A DNA stretch of 64,000 bases. Source: Apoderus coryli (Eukaryota > Arthropoda > Insecta > Coleoptera > Attelabidae). The first letter of the stretch is position 1. Every line of letters starts with the position of its first letter. Of the stretch, positions 61,801 to 64,000 are shown in pieces. The translations under genes and the position numbers were made by a program. The stretch is taken from assembly GCA_911728435.2 (NCBI GenBank), contig OU452210.1, positions 2,666,001 through 2,730,000 of the forward strand, read 5' to 3'. The notes below the pieces were generated by a model that saw only the letters and a list, made by a program, of their open reading frames with translations, made no database searches and was not told the origin of the DNA.

Positions 61801-64000
61801 TACCCAATACACGGTACAAGATTTACGTGAAGGAAACAAATATGAGTTCCGTGTAACTGCTGTTAATGAAGCTGGACCTGGCGAACCAAGCAAACCTACT
61901 GAACCAATTACTGCACAACATCAAAGATTCAAACCCAGTGCTCCAGAGCCACCAAAGGCAGATCGCATTACAAAAGATAGTGTAACATTATCTTGGAGAC
62001 CACCTAAAAGCGATGGAGGTTCCAAACTTAAAGGATATATTTTACAGAAACGACCAAAGGGTTCTGACGATTGGACAGACGTTAATTCCATTCCAATTAA
62101 CGATACAGTATATACAGTGCCAAGTTTGAAAGAAGGTGAAGAATATCAATTTAGAGTCATGGCTGTTAATGATGTAGGTAGATCGGAACCAAGCCGTCCT
62201 AGCAACCCCATTTTGATAGAAGAACAAGCAAATAAACCTCGAATGGACTTAGGTGGTGTTAGGGATATAACAGTAAGAGCTGGAGAGGACTTTAGTATTC
62301 ATGTACCATATGTAGGCTTCCCAAAACCTACTGCTACCTGGTTTGCTAATGATAAGGTTCTTGACGAATCTGACACGCGAGTATTCCCGCAACTGGCAGA
62401 TGATTATGCCAGTATAATTGTTAAAAATTCGAAACGTTCTGATACAGGTCAATATCGACTACAATTGAAGAATCCATCTGGATTTGATACTGCCACCATA
62501 AATGTGAAAGTACTAGACAGACCTGGTAAACCTGAAAACTTGCGTGCCGACGAATTTGCAGGAGACTCCCTTACACTATATTGGCAACCGCCGAAAGATA
62601 ATGGAGGCGCTGAAATTACGAACTACATTGTTGAAAGAAAGGAAGCCAAATCTGCTACATGGACTAAAGTTAGCGGATATGTAACGGTTCCTTTCGTTAG
62701 AGTTCGAAATTTAACACTAGGTAAAGATTACGACTTTAGAGTAATTGCTGAAAATCAGTATGGCCAATCAGAGCCAGCTGTAACTTCTGAACCAATTCGC
62801 GCTAGACATCCATTTGATCCTCCGGGTGCACCAGGAACACCACGAGGCATTGAGACTACAGAAGATTCTATTACTATTCAATGGACAAAACCACGTCATG
62901 ATGGAGGTTCTCCTATTACAGGATATGTGGTTGAGAAACGACTTATAACAGAAGATAAATGGACAAAAGCATCACATGCTATAGTTCCTGATTTGAGTCT
63001 TAAAGCAATTAATTTGATTGAAAATCATGAATATGAATTTAGGGTAGCTGCTATCAATGCAGCAGGACAAGGACCATGGAGTTCATCATCAGATGCTATT
63101 TGCGCAAGAGCTGCACCCTCCGCTCCAAGAATTACATCGGACTTGAGTATCAGAGACATAATTGTTATTGCTGGTGAAGAATTAAAGATAACAGTTCCTT
63201 ATGTAGCGACACCTAAACCAAAGGCCACTTGGACAATCAATGGTGATGAAGTTACACTTGATAATAGAATTAAAATGGAAACTTCAGATATTGCATCTAT
63301 TTTCATTAACAAATGTGCTAAGCGTAGTGATACTGGTAGTTATACGATTAAGCTTACAAATTCAGTTGGCTCTGACTCCGCGTCATGTCGAGTATTAGTA
63401 GTGGATAAACCACAACCACCCCAAGGGCCTCTTGATATATCAGATATTACACCAGATAACTGTTCACTAGCTTGGAGACCACCCTTGGATGATGGTGGTT
63501 CACCAATAACAAATTATATAGTAGAAAAATTGGATATCAATGGTTTATGGGTTAAAGTCAGTAGCTTCGTACGAAATACTCATTATGATGTTATGAGCTT
63601 AGAACCAAACAGAAAATACAGCTTTAGGATACGTGCTGAAAATCAATATGGTGTGAGTGAACCACTTGAAAGTGCAGAGCCAATCATCGCGAAATACCCG
63701 TTCACAATTCCAGATGCTCCTGGAGCTCCAAGAGTTACTGACTGGGATAGCAACACCGTATATCTATCATGGGACCGACCTGCTCATGATGGCGGCTCAA
63801 GAATTCAAGGTTACAAACTGGAGTACCGCGATGTTCATGACACTCACTGGACCAGTGCTAGTGATTACCTTATTAAAGATACACACTTCGATTTGTATAA
63901 TCTTATTAGCGGACATGAATACGAATTTAGAGTAAGAGCTAAAAATGCTGCTGGATTTAGCAAACCATCTGCTTCATCAAGTAAATTCAAACTTAAAGGC
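19556..64000 (+). CDS. bt: Projectin (twitchin/titin-like giant muscle protein), gene partial at 3' end
   Basis: Projectin is a sarcomeric protein of the titin/twitchin family. In insect flight muscle it spans from the Z band to the thick filament and gives passive stiffness; in other muscles it lies on the A band. Fifty-seven exons join in one open frame of about 7066 codons. In rough residues: Ig1-8 (8-840), PEVK-like segment (846-1356), Ig9 (about 1370-1485), linker with RKYAKW and DPDWGD (1487-1558), Ig10-14 (1559-2020), then 14 Fn3-Fn3-Ig units (2021-6176) and Fn3-Fn3-Fn3-Ig, Fn3-Fn3-Ig, Fn3-Fn3 to the edge. Ig domains show W in strand C and DxGxY in strand F. Fn3 domains show DGGxPIxxYxxE, YxFRVxAVN and SEPL/GEPS. 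The start at 19556 ([10 protein letters not shown]) follows a good acceptor and opens directly into Ig1. The kinase domain and C-terminal Ig domains lie downstream, outside the window. Joined-exon phases agree throughout, and no frameshift or stop is needed. Confidence 0.95.
20073..20094 (+). CDS. bt: bt exon 2: 22-nt microexon
   Basis: Encodes PMDEPKE between Ig1 and Ig2. A strong T-tract and CAG acceptor precede it, and GTAAGT follows. It is needed to carry phase 1 of exon 1 to phase 2 for exon 3. Confidence 0.8.
20301..20463 (+). CDS. bt: bt exon 3: first half of Ig2
   Basis: [17 protein letters not shown] opens Ig2, which continues through LLFECRIQA and VVNWFHN to SSRHK. The exon ends in phase 0 before GTAGTT. 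Confidence 0.9.
20464..21643 (+). other. bt: bt intron 3
   Basis: A 1.2-kb intron splitting Ig2. No gene or definite element seen. Confidence 0.7.
21644..21785 (+). CDS. bt: bt exon 4: second half of Ig2
   Basis: [16 protein letters not shown], then [18 protein letters not shown] and ISLNFD. The exon enters in phase 0 and leaves in phase 1 before GTAAGT. Confidence 0.9.
21786..22624 (+). other. bt: bt intron 4
   Basis: Contains frames of 124 and 88 codons (21969-22525) without domains. Nothing else supportable. Confidence 0.6.
22625..22763 (+). CDS. bt: bt exon 5: first part of Ig3
   Basis: [20 protein letters not shown], then [16 protein letters not shown], ending inside the strand-C Trp codon (TG|G). 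The acceptor is TTGAATAG. Confidence 0.88.
22822..23025 (+). CDS. bt: bt exon 6: rest of Ig3
   Basis: Completes the Trp ([10 protein letters not shown]), then [16 protein letters not shown] and [12 protein letters not shown]. The exon ends in phase 2 before GTAAGA. Confidence 0.9.
23086..23387 (+). CDS. bt: bt exon 7: Ig4
   Basis: [17 protein letters not shown] opens a whole Ig domain with DITWFQS and [18 protein letters not shown], ending IALNFQ. The exon leaves in phase 1. Confidence 0.92.
23601..23824 (+). CDS. bt: bt exon 8: first part of Ig5
   Basis: [18 protein letters not shown], then [19 protein letters not shown] and YELILEIK. The exon ends in phase 0 before GTATAT. Confidence 0.9.
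23825..24269 (+). other. bt: bt intron 8
   Basis: AT-rich intron splitting Ig5. Nothing seen in it. Confidence 0.7.
24270..24848 (+). CDS. bt: bt exon 9: end of Ig5, Ig6, first part of Ig7
   Basis: [20 protein letters not shown] completes Ig5, followed by an acidic spacer ([10 protein letters not shown]). Ig6 runs from PTFVEKPR through TITWFRE to [15 protein letters not shown]. Ig7 begins at [10 protein letters not shown] and reaches CTWYKEE. Both ends are in phase 0, 193 codons. Confidence 0.93.
24910..25089 (+). CDS. bt: bt exon 10: end of Ig7, start of Ig8
   Basis: [18 protein letters not shown], then [12 protein letters not shown], a [11 protein letters not shown] spacer and KLTKLTNI. 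60 codons, phase 0 at both ends. Confidence 0.9.
25191..25457 (+). CDS. bt: bt exon 11: Ig8 and entry to the PEVK-like segment
   Basis: [17 protein letters not shown], then KITWYKNS and [15 protein letters not shown], leading into Lys/Glu-rich KEKKEEEE. 89 codons, phase 0. Confidence 0.9.
25545..25622 (+). CDS. bt: bt exon 12: PEVK-like, acidic
   Basis: [17 protein letters not shown] then STSEEETSE, 26 codons, phase 0. Low-complexity Glu/Lys sequence with consensus splice ends. Confidence 0.82.
25623..26274 (+). other. bt: bt intron 12
   Basis: No further cassette exon recognised here. Confidence 0.6.
26275..26370 (+). CDS. bt: bt exon 13: PEVK-like
   Basis: [20 protein letters not shown] followed by [12 protein letters not shown], 32 codons, phase 0. 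Alternating Glu/Lys/Val composition typical of an elastic segment. Confidence 0.85.
26451..26510 (+). CDS. bt: bt exon 14: PEVK-like
   Basis: [20 protein letters not shown], 20 codons, phase 0, between CATTTAG and GTAAGT. Confidence 0.82.
26569..26619 (+). CDS. bt: bt exon 15: PEVK-like with RRSS
   Basis: [17 protein letters not shown], 17 codons, phase 0. Contains the first of several RRSS motifs. Confidence 0.8.
26678..26836 (+). CDS. bt: bt exon 16: PEVK-like with three RRSS motifs
   Basis: 53 codons, phase 0. SRRSSII, SRRSSIE and SRRSSFV are spaced through a Lys/Glu/Ser-rich chain ending EDKKKK. Basic-basic-x-Ser fits PKA-type kinase sites; phosphorylation is an inference. Confidence 0.85.
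26901..26942 (+). CDS. bt: bt exon 17: PEVK-like
   Basis: [14 protein letters not shown], 14 codons, phase 0, with TTTCTATTAG acceptor and GTAAGT donor. Confidence 0.78.
27006..27377 (+). CDS. bt: bt exon 18: main PEVK-like exon
   Basis: 124 codons, phase 0. Pro/Thr/Lys/Glu-rich with repeats of the form PVETKTQ(D/E) and PGETKTPEQ, ending DIRSSLKK. It is the longest of the elastic exons. Confidence 0.88.
27665..27700 (+). CDS. bt: bt exon 19: PEVK-like
   Basis: [12 protein letters not shown], 12 codons, phase 0. A very short cassette. Confidence 0.75.
27784..27912 (+). CDS. bt: bt exon 20: PEVK-like
   Basis: [29 protein letters not shown], then an acidic-basic tail ending EIDLK. 43 codons, phase 0. 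Confidence 0.85.
28227..28400 (+). CDS. bt: bt exon 21: PEVK-like, Tyr/Pro-rich end
   Basis: [11 protein letters not shown], then a less charged stretch with [17 protein letters not shown] and [14 protein letters not shown]. 58 codons, phase 0. Confidence 0.87.
28401..29353 (+). other. bt: bt intron 21
   Basis: AT-rich, nothing recognised. Confidence 0.6.
29354..29560 (+). CDS. bt: bt exon 22: Pro/Arg/Ser-rich
   Basis: [19 protein letters not shown], then [27 protein letters not shown] and [11 protein letters not shown]. 69 codons, phase 0. Two more RRxS sites. Confidence 0.88.
29561..30908 (+). other. bt: bt intron 22
   Basis: Holds the mariner-like remnant described at 30111-30400. No exon found. 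Confidence 0.6.
30111..30400 (-). mobile_element. Mariner/Tc1-like element remnant in intron 22
   Basis: The end ACAGGGTGATTCCTAAG at 30111 matches the ends at 2704 and 16149. On the minus strand [14 protein letters not shown] (near 30390-30350) and [14 protein letters not shown] with a stop at 30218-30220 are transposase C-terminal motifs. The middle is deleted and frameshifted. Confidence 0.68.
30909..30953 (+). CDS. bt: bt exon 23: RPGE mini-exon
   Basis: [15 protein letters not shown], 15 codons, phase 0. KLRPGEV is shared with the next exon. Confidence 0.8.
30954..32063 (+). other. bt: bt intron 23
   Basis: AT-rich. No further mini-exon or element recognised. Confidence 0.6.
32064..32102 (+). 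CDS. bt: bt exon 24: RPGE mini-exon
   Basis: [13 protein letters not shown], 13 codons, phase 0. Close relative of exon 23. Confidence 0.8.
32255..32299 (+). CDS. bt: bt exon 25: RPGE mini-exon
   Basis: [15 protein letters not shown], 15 codons, phase 0. KRPGEL resembles exons 23 and 24. The donor GTTAGG is weaker than its neighbours. Confidence 0.7.
32300..33467 (+). other. bt: bt intron 25
   Basis: A TACAGGGTGTCCATTAAT motif near 32728 resembles a mobile-element end, but no partner is clear. Otherwise AT-rich. Confidence 0.5.
33468..33618 (+). CDS. bt: bt exon 26: RRPS linker and start of Ig9
   Basis: [19 protein letters not shown], then [11 protein letters not shown] and [12 protein letters not shown]. 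Continuity with the next exon (SVE|DQTAYITVQVEG) places the splice after G at 33618, giving a GC donor (GCAAGC). A GT at 33625 would keep phase but insert extra residues. Confidence 0.85.
33740..33804 (+). CDS. bt: bt exon 27: Ig9, middle
   Basis: [18 protein letters not shown] then KFYK. Enters in phase 1, ends in phase 0. Confidence 0.88.
33861..34032 (+). CDS. bt: bt exon 28: end of Ig9
   Basis: [18 protein letters not shown] through [30 protein letters not shown] and MTLFVA. Ends in phase 1 before GTAAGT. Confidence 0.9.
34593..34729 (+). CDS. bt: bt exon 29: linker between Ig9 and Ig10
   Basis: [19 protein letters not shown] then [14 protein letters not shown]. This Trp/charged linker is conserved in projectin and is not an Ig or Fn3 fold. 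Confidence 0.9.
36149..36223 (+). CDS. bt: Candidate alternative exon of bt (resembles exon 30)
   Basis: Between TTAACTTTCACAG and GTTATT lies a 75-nt, stop-free, phase-0 segment: [10 protein letters not shown] then [12 protein letters not shown]. Exon 30 encodes [19 protein letters not shown], so the LA-x-x-I-x-DWP-x-L core and the final Glu|GT are shared. Either exon, or both, would keep the frame between exons 29 and 31. No expression evidence is available here. Confidence 0.5.
36771..37229 (+). repeat. Two diverged direct repeats of about 145 bp
   Basis: 36771-36915 and 37084-37229 share CGCTTxAGGTxCCTGAATxCACC and further stretches to TCTAAG..GT.GTTCTTAAA.CA. Offset 313 bp. Probably part of a transposable element. 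Confidence 0.55.
36889..37440. mobile_element. Possible hAT-like non-autonomous element
   Basis: The left end CAGTGGTTCTTAAA (36889) and the right end TTTAAGAACCACTG (to 37440) are perfect 14-bp inverted repeats of hAT type. The flanking 8 bases do not match as a target-site duplication, and the direct repeats above cross the left end, so the borders are uncertain. Confidence 0.4.
37572..37652 (+). CDS. bt: bt exon 30: IPDWP linker exon
   Basis: [20 protein letters not shown] then HHYEKKE, 27 codons, phase 0. The RRPSLAEL part repeats the RRPSIAEL of exon 26. Confidence 0.85.
37987..38112 (+). CDS. bt: bt exon 31: first part of Ig10
   Basis: [19 protein letters not shown] through [20 protein letters not shown]. 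42 codons, phase 0, before GTAAGT. Confidence 0.9.
38462..38530. repeat. Short element with inverted TATACAGGGT ends
   Basis: ATACAGGGTG at 38463 and ACCCTGTATA ending about 38530 face each other across about 50 bp. This resembles the ends of insect mobile elements. No coding sequence. Confidence 0.4.
39272..39634. repeat. Long foldback inverted repeat
   Basis: The left arm starts ATTAAAAATCAAAGG, followed by GTCAGCTCTACAAAATTTC and TATGTTTAAATCTTA, then AAAATTATGTCAACATATTG and GGCTAAGG. The same blocks recur inverted in the right arm, which ends AAATTTTGTGGAGCTGACGT near 39618 and TTTGATTTTTAATTC at 39635. A further roughly 65-bp piece is inserted in the left arm. It looks like a foldback or MITE-type element. 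Confidence 0.75.
39673..40726 (+). CDS. bt: bt exon 32: end of Ig10, Ig11, Ig12, Ig13, start of Ig14
   Basis: Ig10 ends at [11 protein letters not shown]. Ig11: [11 protein letters not shown] to [12 protein letters not shown]. Ig12: [11 protein letters not shown] to [13 protein letters not shown]. Ig13: [20 protein letters not shown] to LDMADNGE. Ig14 opens at [12 protein letters not shown]. Ends in phase 1 inside VPYK. Confidence 0.94.
40727..41210 (+). other. bt: bt intron 32
   Basis: AT-rich; nothing recognised. Confidence 0.65.
41211..41558 (+). CDS. bt: bt exon 33: Ig14 and first half of the first Fn3
   Basis: [20 protein letters not shown] to [16 protein letters not shown] ends Ig14. 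The Fn3 starts at [13 protein letters not shown] and runs through [19 protein letters not shown]. This marks the start of the Fn3-Ig core. Ends in phase 1. Confidence 0.93.
41612..41776 (+). CDS. bt: bt exon 34: second half of the first Fn3
   Basis: [16 protein letters not shown], then [19 protein letters not shown] and LAKDPW. Ends in phase 1 (G|AT with the next exon). Confidence 0.92.
42088..43287 (+). CDS. bt: bt exon 35: Fn3-Ig-Fn3-Fn3
   Basis: Fn3 from [14 protein letters not shown]; Ig from [14 protein letters not shown] with TVQWFLDQ and [14 protein letters not shown]; Fn3 from [14 protein letters not shown]; Fn3 from [15 protein letters not shown] to [12 protein letters not shown]. 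Phase 1 at both ends. Confidence 0.95.
43288..43619 (+). other. bt: bt intron 35
   Basis: 332 bp, T- and G-rich stretch near 43430; nothing recognised. Confidence 0.7.
43620..44531 (+). CDS. bt: bt exon 36: Ig-Fn3-Fn3
   Basis: Ig from [17 protein letters not shown] with VKWIWRD; Fn3 from [15 protein letters not shown]; Fn3 from [15 protein letters not shown] to IQIIKHRA. Phase 1 at both ends. Confidence 0.95.
44734..45015 (+). CDS. bt: bt exon 37: single Ig
   Basis: [19 protein letters not shown] to [16 protein letters not shown] and VEVTVL. 282 nt, one domain, phase 1 at both ends. Confidence 0.93.
45016..45719 (+). other. bt: bt intron 37
   Basis: Contains CAGGGTGTCCGAAAATAAAT near 45125, another mobile-element-like end, without a visible partner. 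Confidence 0.5.
45720..46192 (+). CDS. bt: bt exon 38: Fn3 and first half of Fn3
   Basis: [19 protein letters not shown] through [18 protein letters not shown], then [19 protein letters not shown] to WDEILTTD. Ends in phase 0, unusual for this half of the gene. Confidence 0.93.
46251..47278 (-). mobile_element. Pogo/Tigger-like DNA transposon, internally deleted
   Basis: The ends are inverted repeats GGGGAAAGGTGTACGAG (46251 and, inverted, to 47278), with homology continuing for about 22 bp with one mismatch. Five copies of GGATCATCTT or its complement lie near the ends (46438, 46464, 46486, 46499, 47237), like subterminal binding repeats. A zinc-finger coding remnant lies inside. The left flank ends in TA but the right begins AA, so the expected TA duplication is not intact. 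Confidence 0.72.
46573..46920 (-). pseudogene. Transposase C-terminal zinc-finger fragment
   Basis: Minus-strand frame with acidic Ser/Asp stretch, then [21 protein letters not shown] and FTCDLC. This C-x2-C / C-x2-C-x4-H-x2-C / C-x2-C pattern is the PHD-like tail found at the C-terminus of insect pogo/jerky-type transposases. The DDE catalytic core and CENP-B-type DNA-binding part are absent. It could also be a domesticated fragment, but the surrounding inverted repeats favour a deleted element. The start is not an ATG. Confidence 0.68.
47896..48031 (+). CDS. bt: bt exon 39: second half of Fn3
   Basis: [19 protein letters not shown], then [20 protein letters not shown] and ARH. Phase 0 in, phase 1 out. 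Confidence 0.93.
48309..49196 (+). CDS. bt: bt exon 40: Ig-Fn3-Fn3
   Basis: Ig from [17 protein letters not shown] with CTWSFAH; Fn3 from [19 protein letters not shown]; Fn3 from [18 protein letters not shown] to WHTAKARF. Phase 1 at both ends. Confidence 0.95.
49300..49881 (+). CDS. bt: bt exon 41: Ig-Fn3
   Basis: Ig from [17 protein letters not shown] with VSWFFNGQ; Fn3 from [19 protein letters not shown] to IIAKNPF. Phase 1 at both ends. Confidence 0.95.
50042..50344 (+). CDS. bt: bt exon 42: single Fn3 (303 nt)
   Basis: [20 protein letters not shown] to [20 protein letters not shown]. One whole Fn3 domain, phase 1 at both ends. Confidence 0.95.
50406..51872 (+). CDS. bt: bt exon 43: Ig-Fn3-Fn3-Ig-Fn3
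   Basis: Ig ([17 protein letters not shown]), Fn3 ([19 protein letters not shown]), Fn3 ([19 protein letters not shown]), Ig ([17 protein letters not shown]), Fn3 ([19 protein letters not shown]). Two super-repeats have no intron between them. Phase 1 at both ends. Confidence 0.96.
51930..52232 (+). CDS. bt: bt exon 44: single Fn3 (303 nt)
   Basis: [20 protein letters not shown] to [20 protein letters not shown]. Phase 1 at both ends. Confidence 0.95.
52318..52599 (+). CDS. bt: bt exon 45: single Ig (282 nt)
   Basis: [19 protein letters not shown] with VTWYQDG and [19 protein letters not shown]. The strand-E area reads FFNDKPERK, where its paralogues have FxxxxAxR. Confidence 0.94.
52765..53070 (+). 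CDS. bt: bt exon 46: single Fn3 (306 nt)
   Basis: [19 protein letters not shown] to [20 protein letters not shown]. First Fn3 of its super-repeat, phase 1 at both ends. Confidence 0.94.
53124..53426 (+). CDS. bt: bt exon 47: single Fn3 (303 nt)
   Basis: [19 protein letters not shown] to [20 protein letters not shown]. Phase 1 at both ends. Confidence 0.95.
53427..53923 (+). other. bt: bt intron 47
   Basis: AT-rich; nothing recognised. Confidence 0.65.
53924..54382 (+). CDS. bt: bt exon 48: Ig and first half of Fn3
   Basis: Ig [17 protein letters not shown] with VEWRCNG; Fn3 [19 protein letters not shown] to [10 protein letters not shown]. Phase 1 at both ends; the donor GTATGT lies inside the Fn3. 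Confidence 0.93.
54383..54794 (+). other. bt: bt intron 48
   Basis: AT-rich; nothing recognised. Confidence 0.65.
54795..56108 (+). CDS. bt: bt exon 49: half Fn3-Fn3-Ig-Fn3-Fn3
   Basis: [15 protein letters not shown] finishes the Fn3. Then Fn3 ([20 protein letters not shown]), Ig ([17 protein letters not shown]), Fn3 ([19 protein letters not shown]) and Fn3 ([20 protein letters not shown]). Phase 1 at both ends. Confidence 0.95.
56452..57915 (+). CDS. bt: bt exon 50: Ig-Fn3-Fn3-Ig-Fn3
   Basis: Ig ([17 protein letters not shown]), Fn3 ([19 protein letters not shown]), Fn3 ([19 protein letters not shown]), Ig ([17 protein letters not shown]), Fn3 ([19 protein letters not shown]) to IIAKNEF. 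It has the same domain content as exon 43. Phase 1 at both ends. Confidence 0.96.
58203..58505 (+). CDS. bt: bt exon 51: single Fn3 (303 nt)
   Basis: [20 protein letters not shown] to [20 protein letters not shown]. Phase 1 at both ends. Confidence 0.95.
58506..58915 (+). other. bt: bt intron 51
   Basis: The 60-codon frame at 58663-58845 has no domain; nothing else seen. Confidence 0.65.
58916..59194 (+). CDS. bt: bt exon 52: single Ig (279 nt)
   Basis: [16 protein letters not shown] with VVWTVDSK and [18 protein letters not shown]. Phase 1 at both ends. Confidence 0.94.
59257..59362 (+). CDS. bt: bt exon 53: first third of Fn3
   Basis: [20 protein letters not shown] to [11 protein letters not shown]. 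Ends in phase 2 (AC|G). Confidence 0.92.
59420..59625 (+). CDS. bt: bt exon 54: rest of Fn3
   Basis: [19 protein letters not shown] to [18 protein letters not shown] and VIAKNQY. Phase 2 in, phase 1 out. Confidence 0.92.
59626..60526 (+). other. bt: bt intron 54
   Basis: Holds a reverse transcriptase remnant at about 60030-60380; otherwise AT-rich. Confidence 0.6.
60030..60380 (+). mobile_element. Non-LTR reverse transcriptase C-terminal remnant in intron 54
   Basis: [15 protein letters not shown] near 60036 and [12 protein letters not shown] near 60166 correspond to the RDLGVxFDxxLxF and VQNRFTRFL motifs after the catalytic domain of jockey-type elements. Stops interrupt it; no catalytic part is seen. 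Confidence 0.6.
60527..60829 (+). CDS. bt: bt exon 55: single Fn3 (303 nt)
   Basis: [19 protein letters not shown] to [20 protein letters not shown]. Phase 1 at both ends. Confidence 0.95.
60974..61131 (+). CDS. bt: bt exon 56: first part of Ig
   Basis: [20 protein letters not shown] to [17 protein letters not shown]. Ends in phase 0 before GTAAGT. Confidence 0.93.
61199..64000 (+). CDS. bt: bt exon 57: rest of Ig, Fn3 x3, Ig, Fn3 x2, Ig, Fn3 x2; runs off the window
   Basis: 934 codons with no stop or intron. The Ig ends near 61330. Fn3 domains follow at about 61331, 61630 and 61935, an Ig at 62230 ([17 protein letters not shown]), Fn3 at 62520 and 62816, an Ig at 63120 ([18 protein letters not shown]), and Fn3 at 63411 and 63706 to the window edge. 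The three consecutive Fn3 domains mark the end of the regular Fn-Fn-Ig array. The exon may continue beyond 64000. Confidence 0.95.

Noticed and set aside
61199..64000. Twitchin-type kinase domain
   Set aside because: No kinase motifs (glycine loop, HRD, DFG) are visible; the exon is only Ig and Fn3 domains. The kinase must lie downstream.

Overview
The window is AT-rich, intron-rich animal DNA from an insect. The evidence is the projectin gene layout, weak polypyrimidine/GTAAGT splice signals, and decayed insect-type mariner-like, pogo-like and non-LTR elements. A beetle or similar holometabolan would fit, but the order cannot be fixed from sequence alone. The only active genes I can support are two, both on the + strand.

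Region 1 (1-about 1000) holds the last intron, last coding exon (518-683) and 3' UTR of a gene whose C-terminus matches SGT/SGTA, the small glutamine-rich TPR co-chaperone. Region 2 (about 1000-19000) is an 18-kb intergenic stretch with no supportable host gene. It contains dead transposable elements: two mariner/Tc1-like transposase remnants, a jockey/CR1-like reverse transcriptase remnant on each strand, several non-LTR 3' tails, a MITE with inverted ends, and strong hairpins.

Region 3 (about 19023-64000 and beyond) is the 5' three quarters of a giant muscle gene, projectin/twitchin (Drosophila bent, bt). I resolve 57 coding exons joined in one reading frame, about 7066 codons up to the window edge. 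The order is: 8 N-terminal Ig domains (19556-25457); a PEVK-like elastic segment of about 510 residues in 14 short phase-0 exons (25545-32299); 6 more Ig domains with a conserved linker (33468-41420); then 14 successive Fn3-Fn3-Ig super-repeats (41420-61330), followed by Fn3-Fn3-Fn3-Ig, Fn3-Fn3-Ig and Fn3-Fn3. The window ends inside the last exon. The kinase domain and C-terminal Ig domains are not in this window. This 8 Ig / PEVK / 6 Ig / 14 x (Fn-Fn-Ig) order is the known arrangement of insect projectin, which links thick filaments to the Z band and carries passive tension in flight muscle.

I found no new defence, mobile or metabolic system. The items most worth a second look are: a candidate unannotated alternative exon (36149-36223) that resembles the next exon; a fully phase-0 PEVK cassette array with repeated RRxS phosphorylation-type motifs; a GC-AG intron; a pogo-like element with a zinc-finger ORF inside an intron; and a long foldback repeat ending about 40 bp before an exon.
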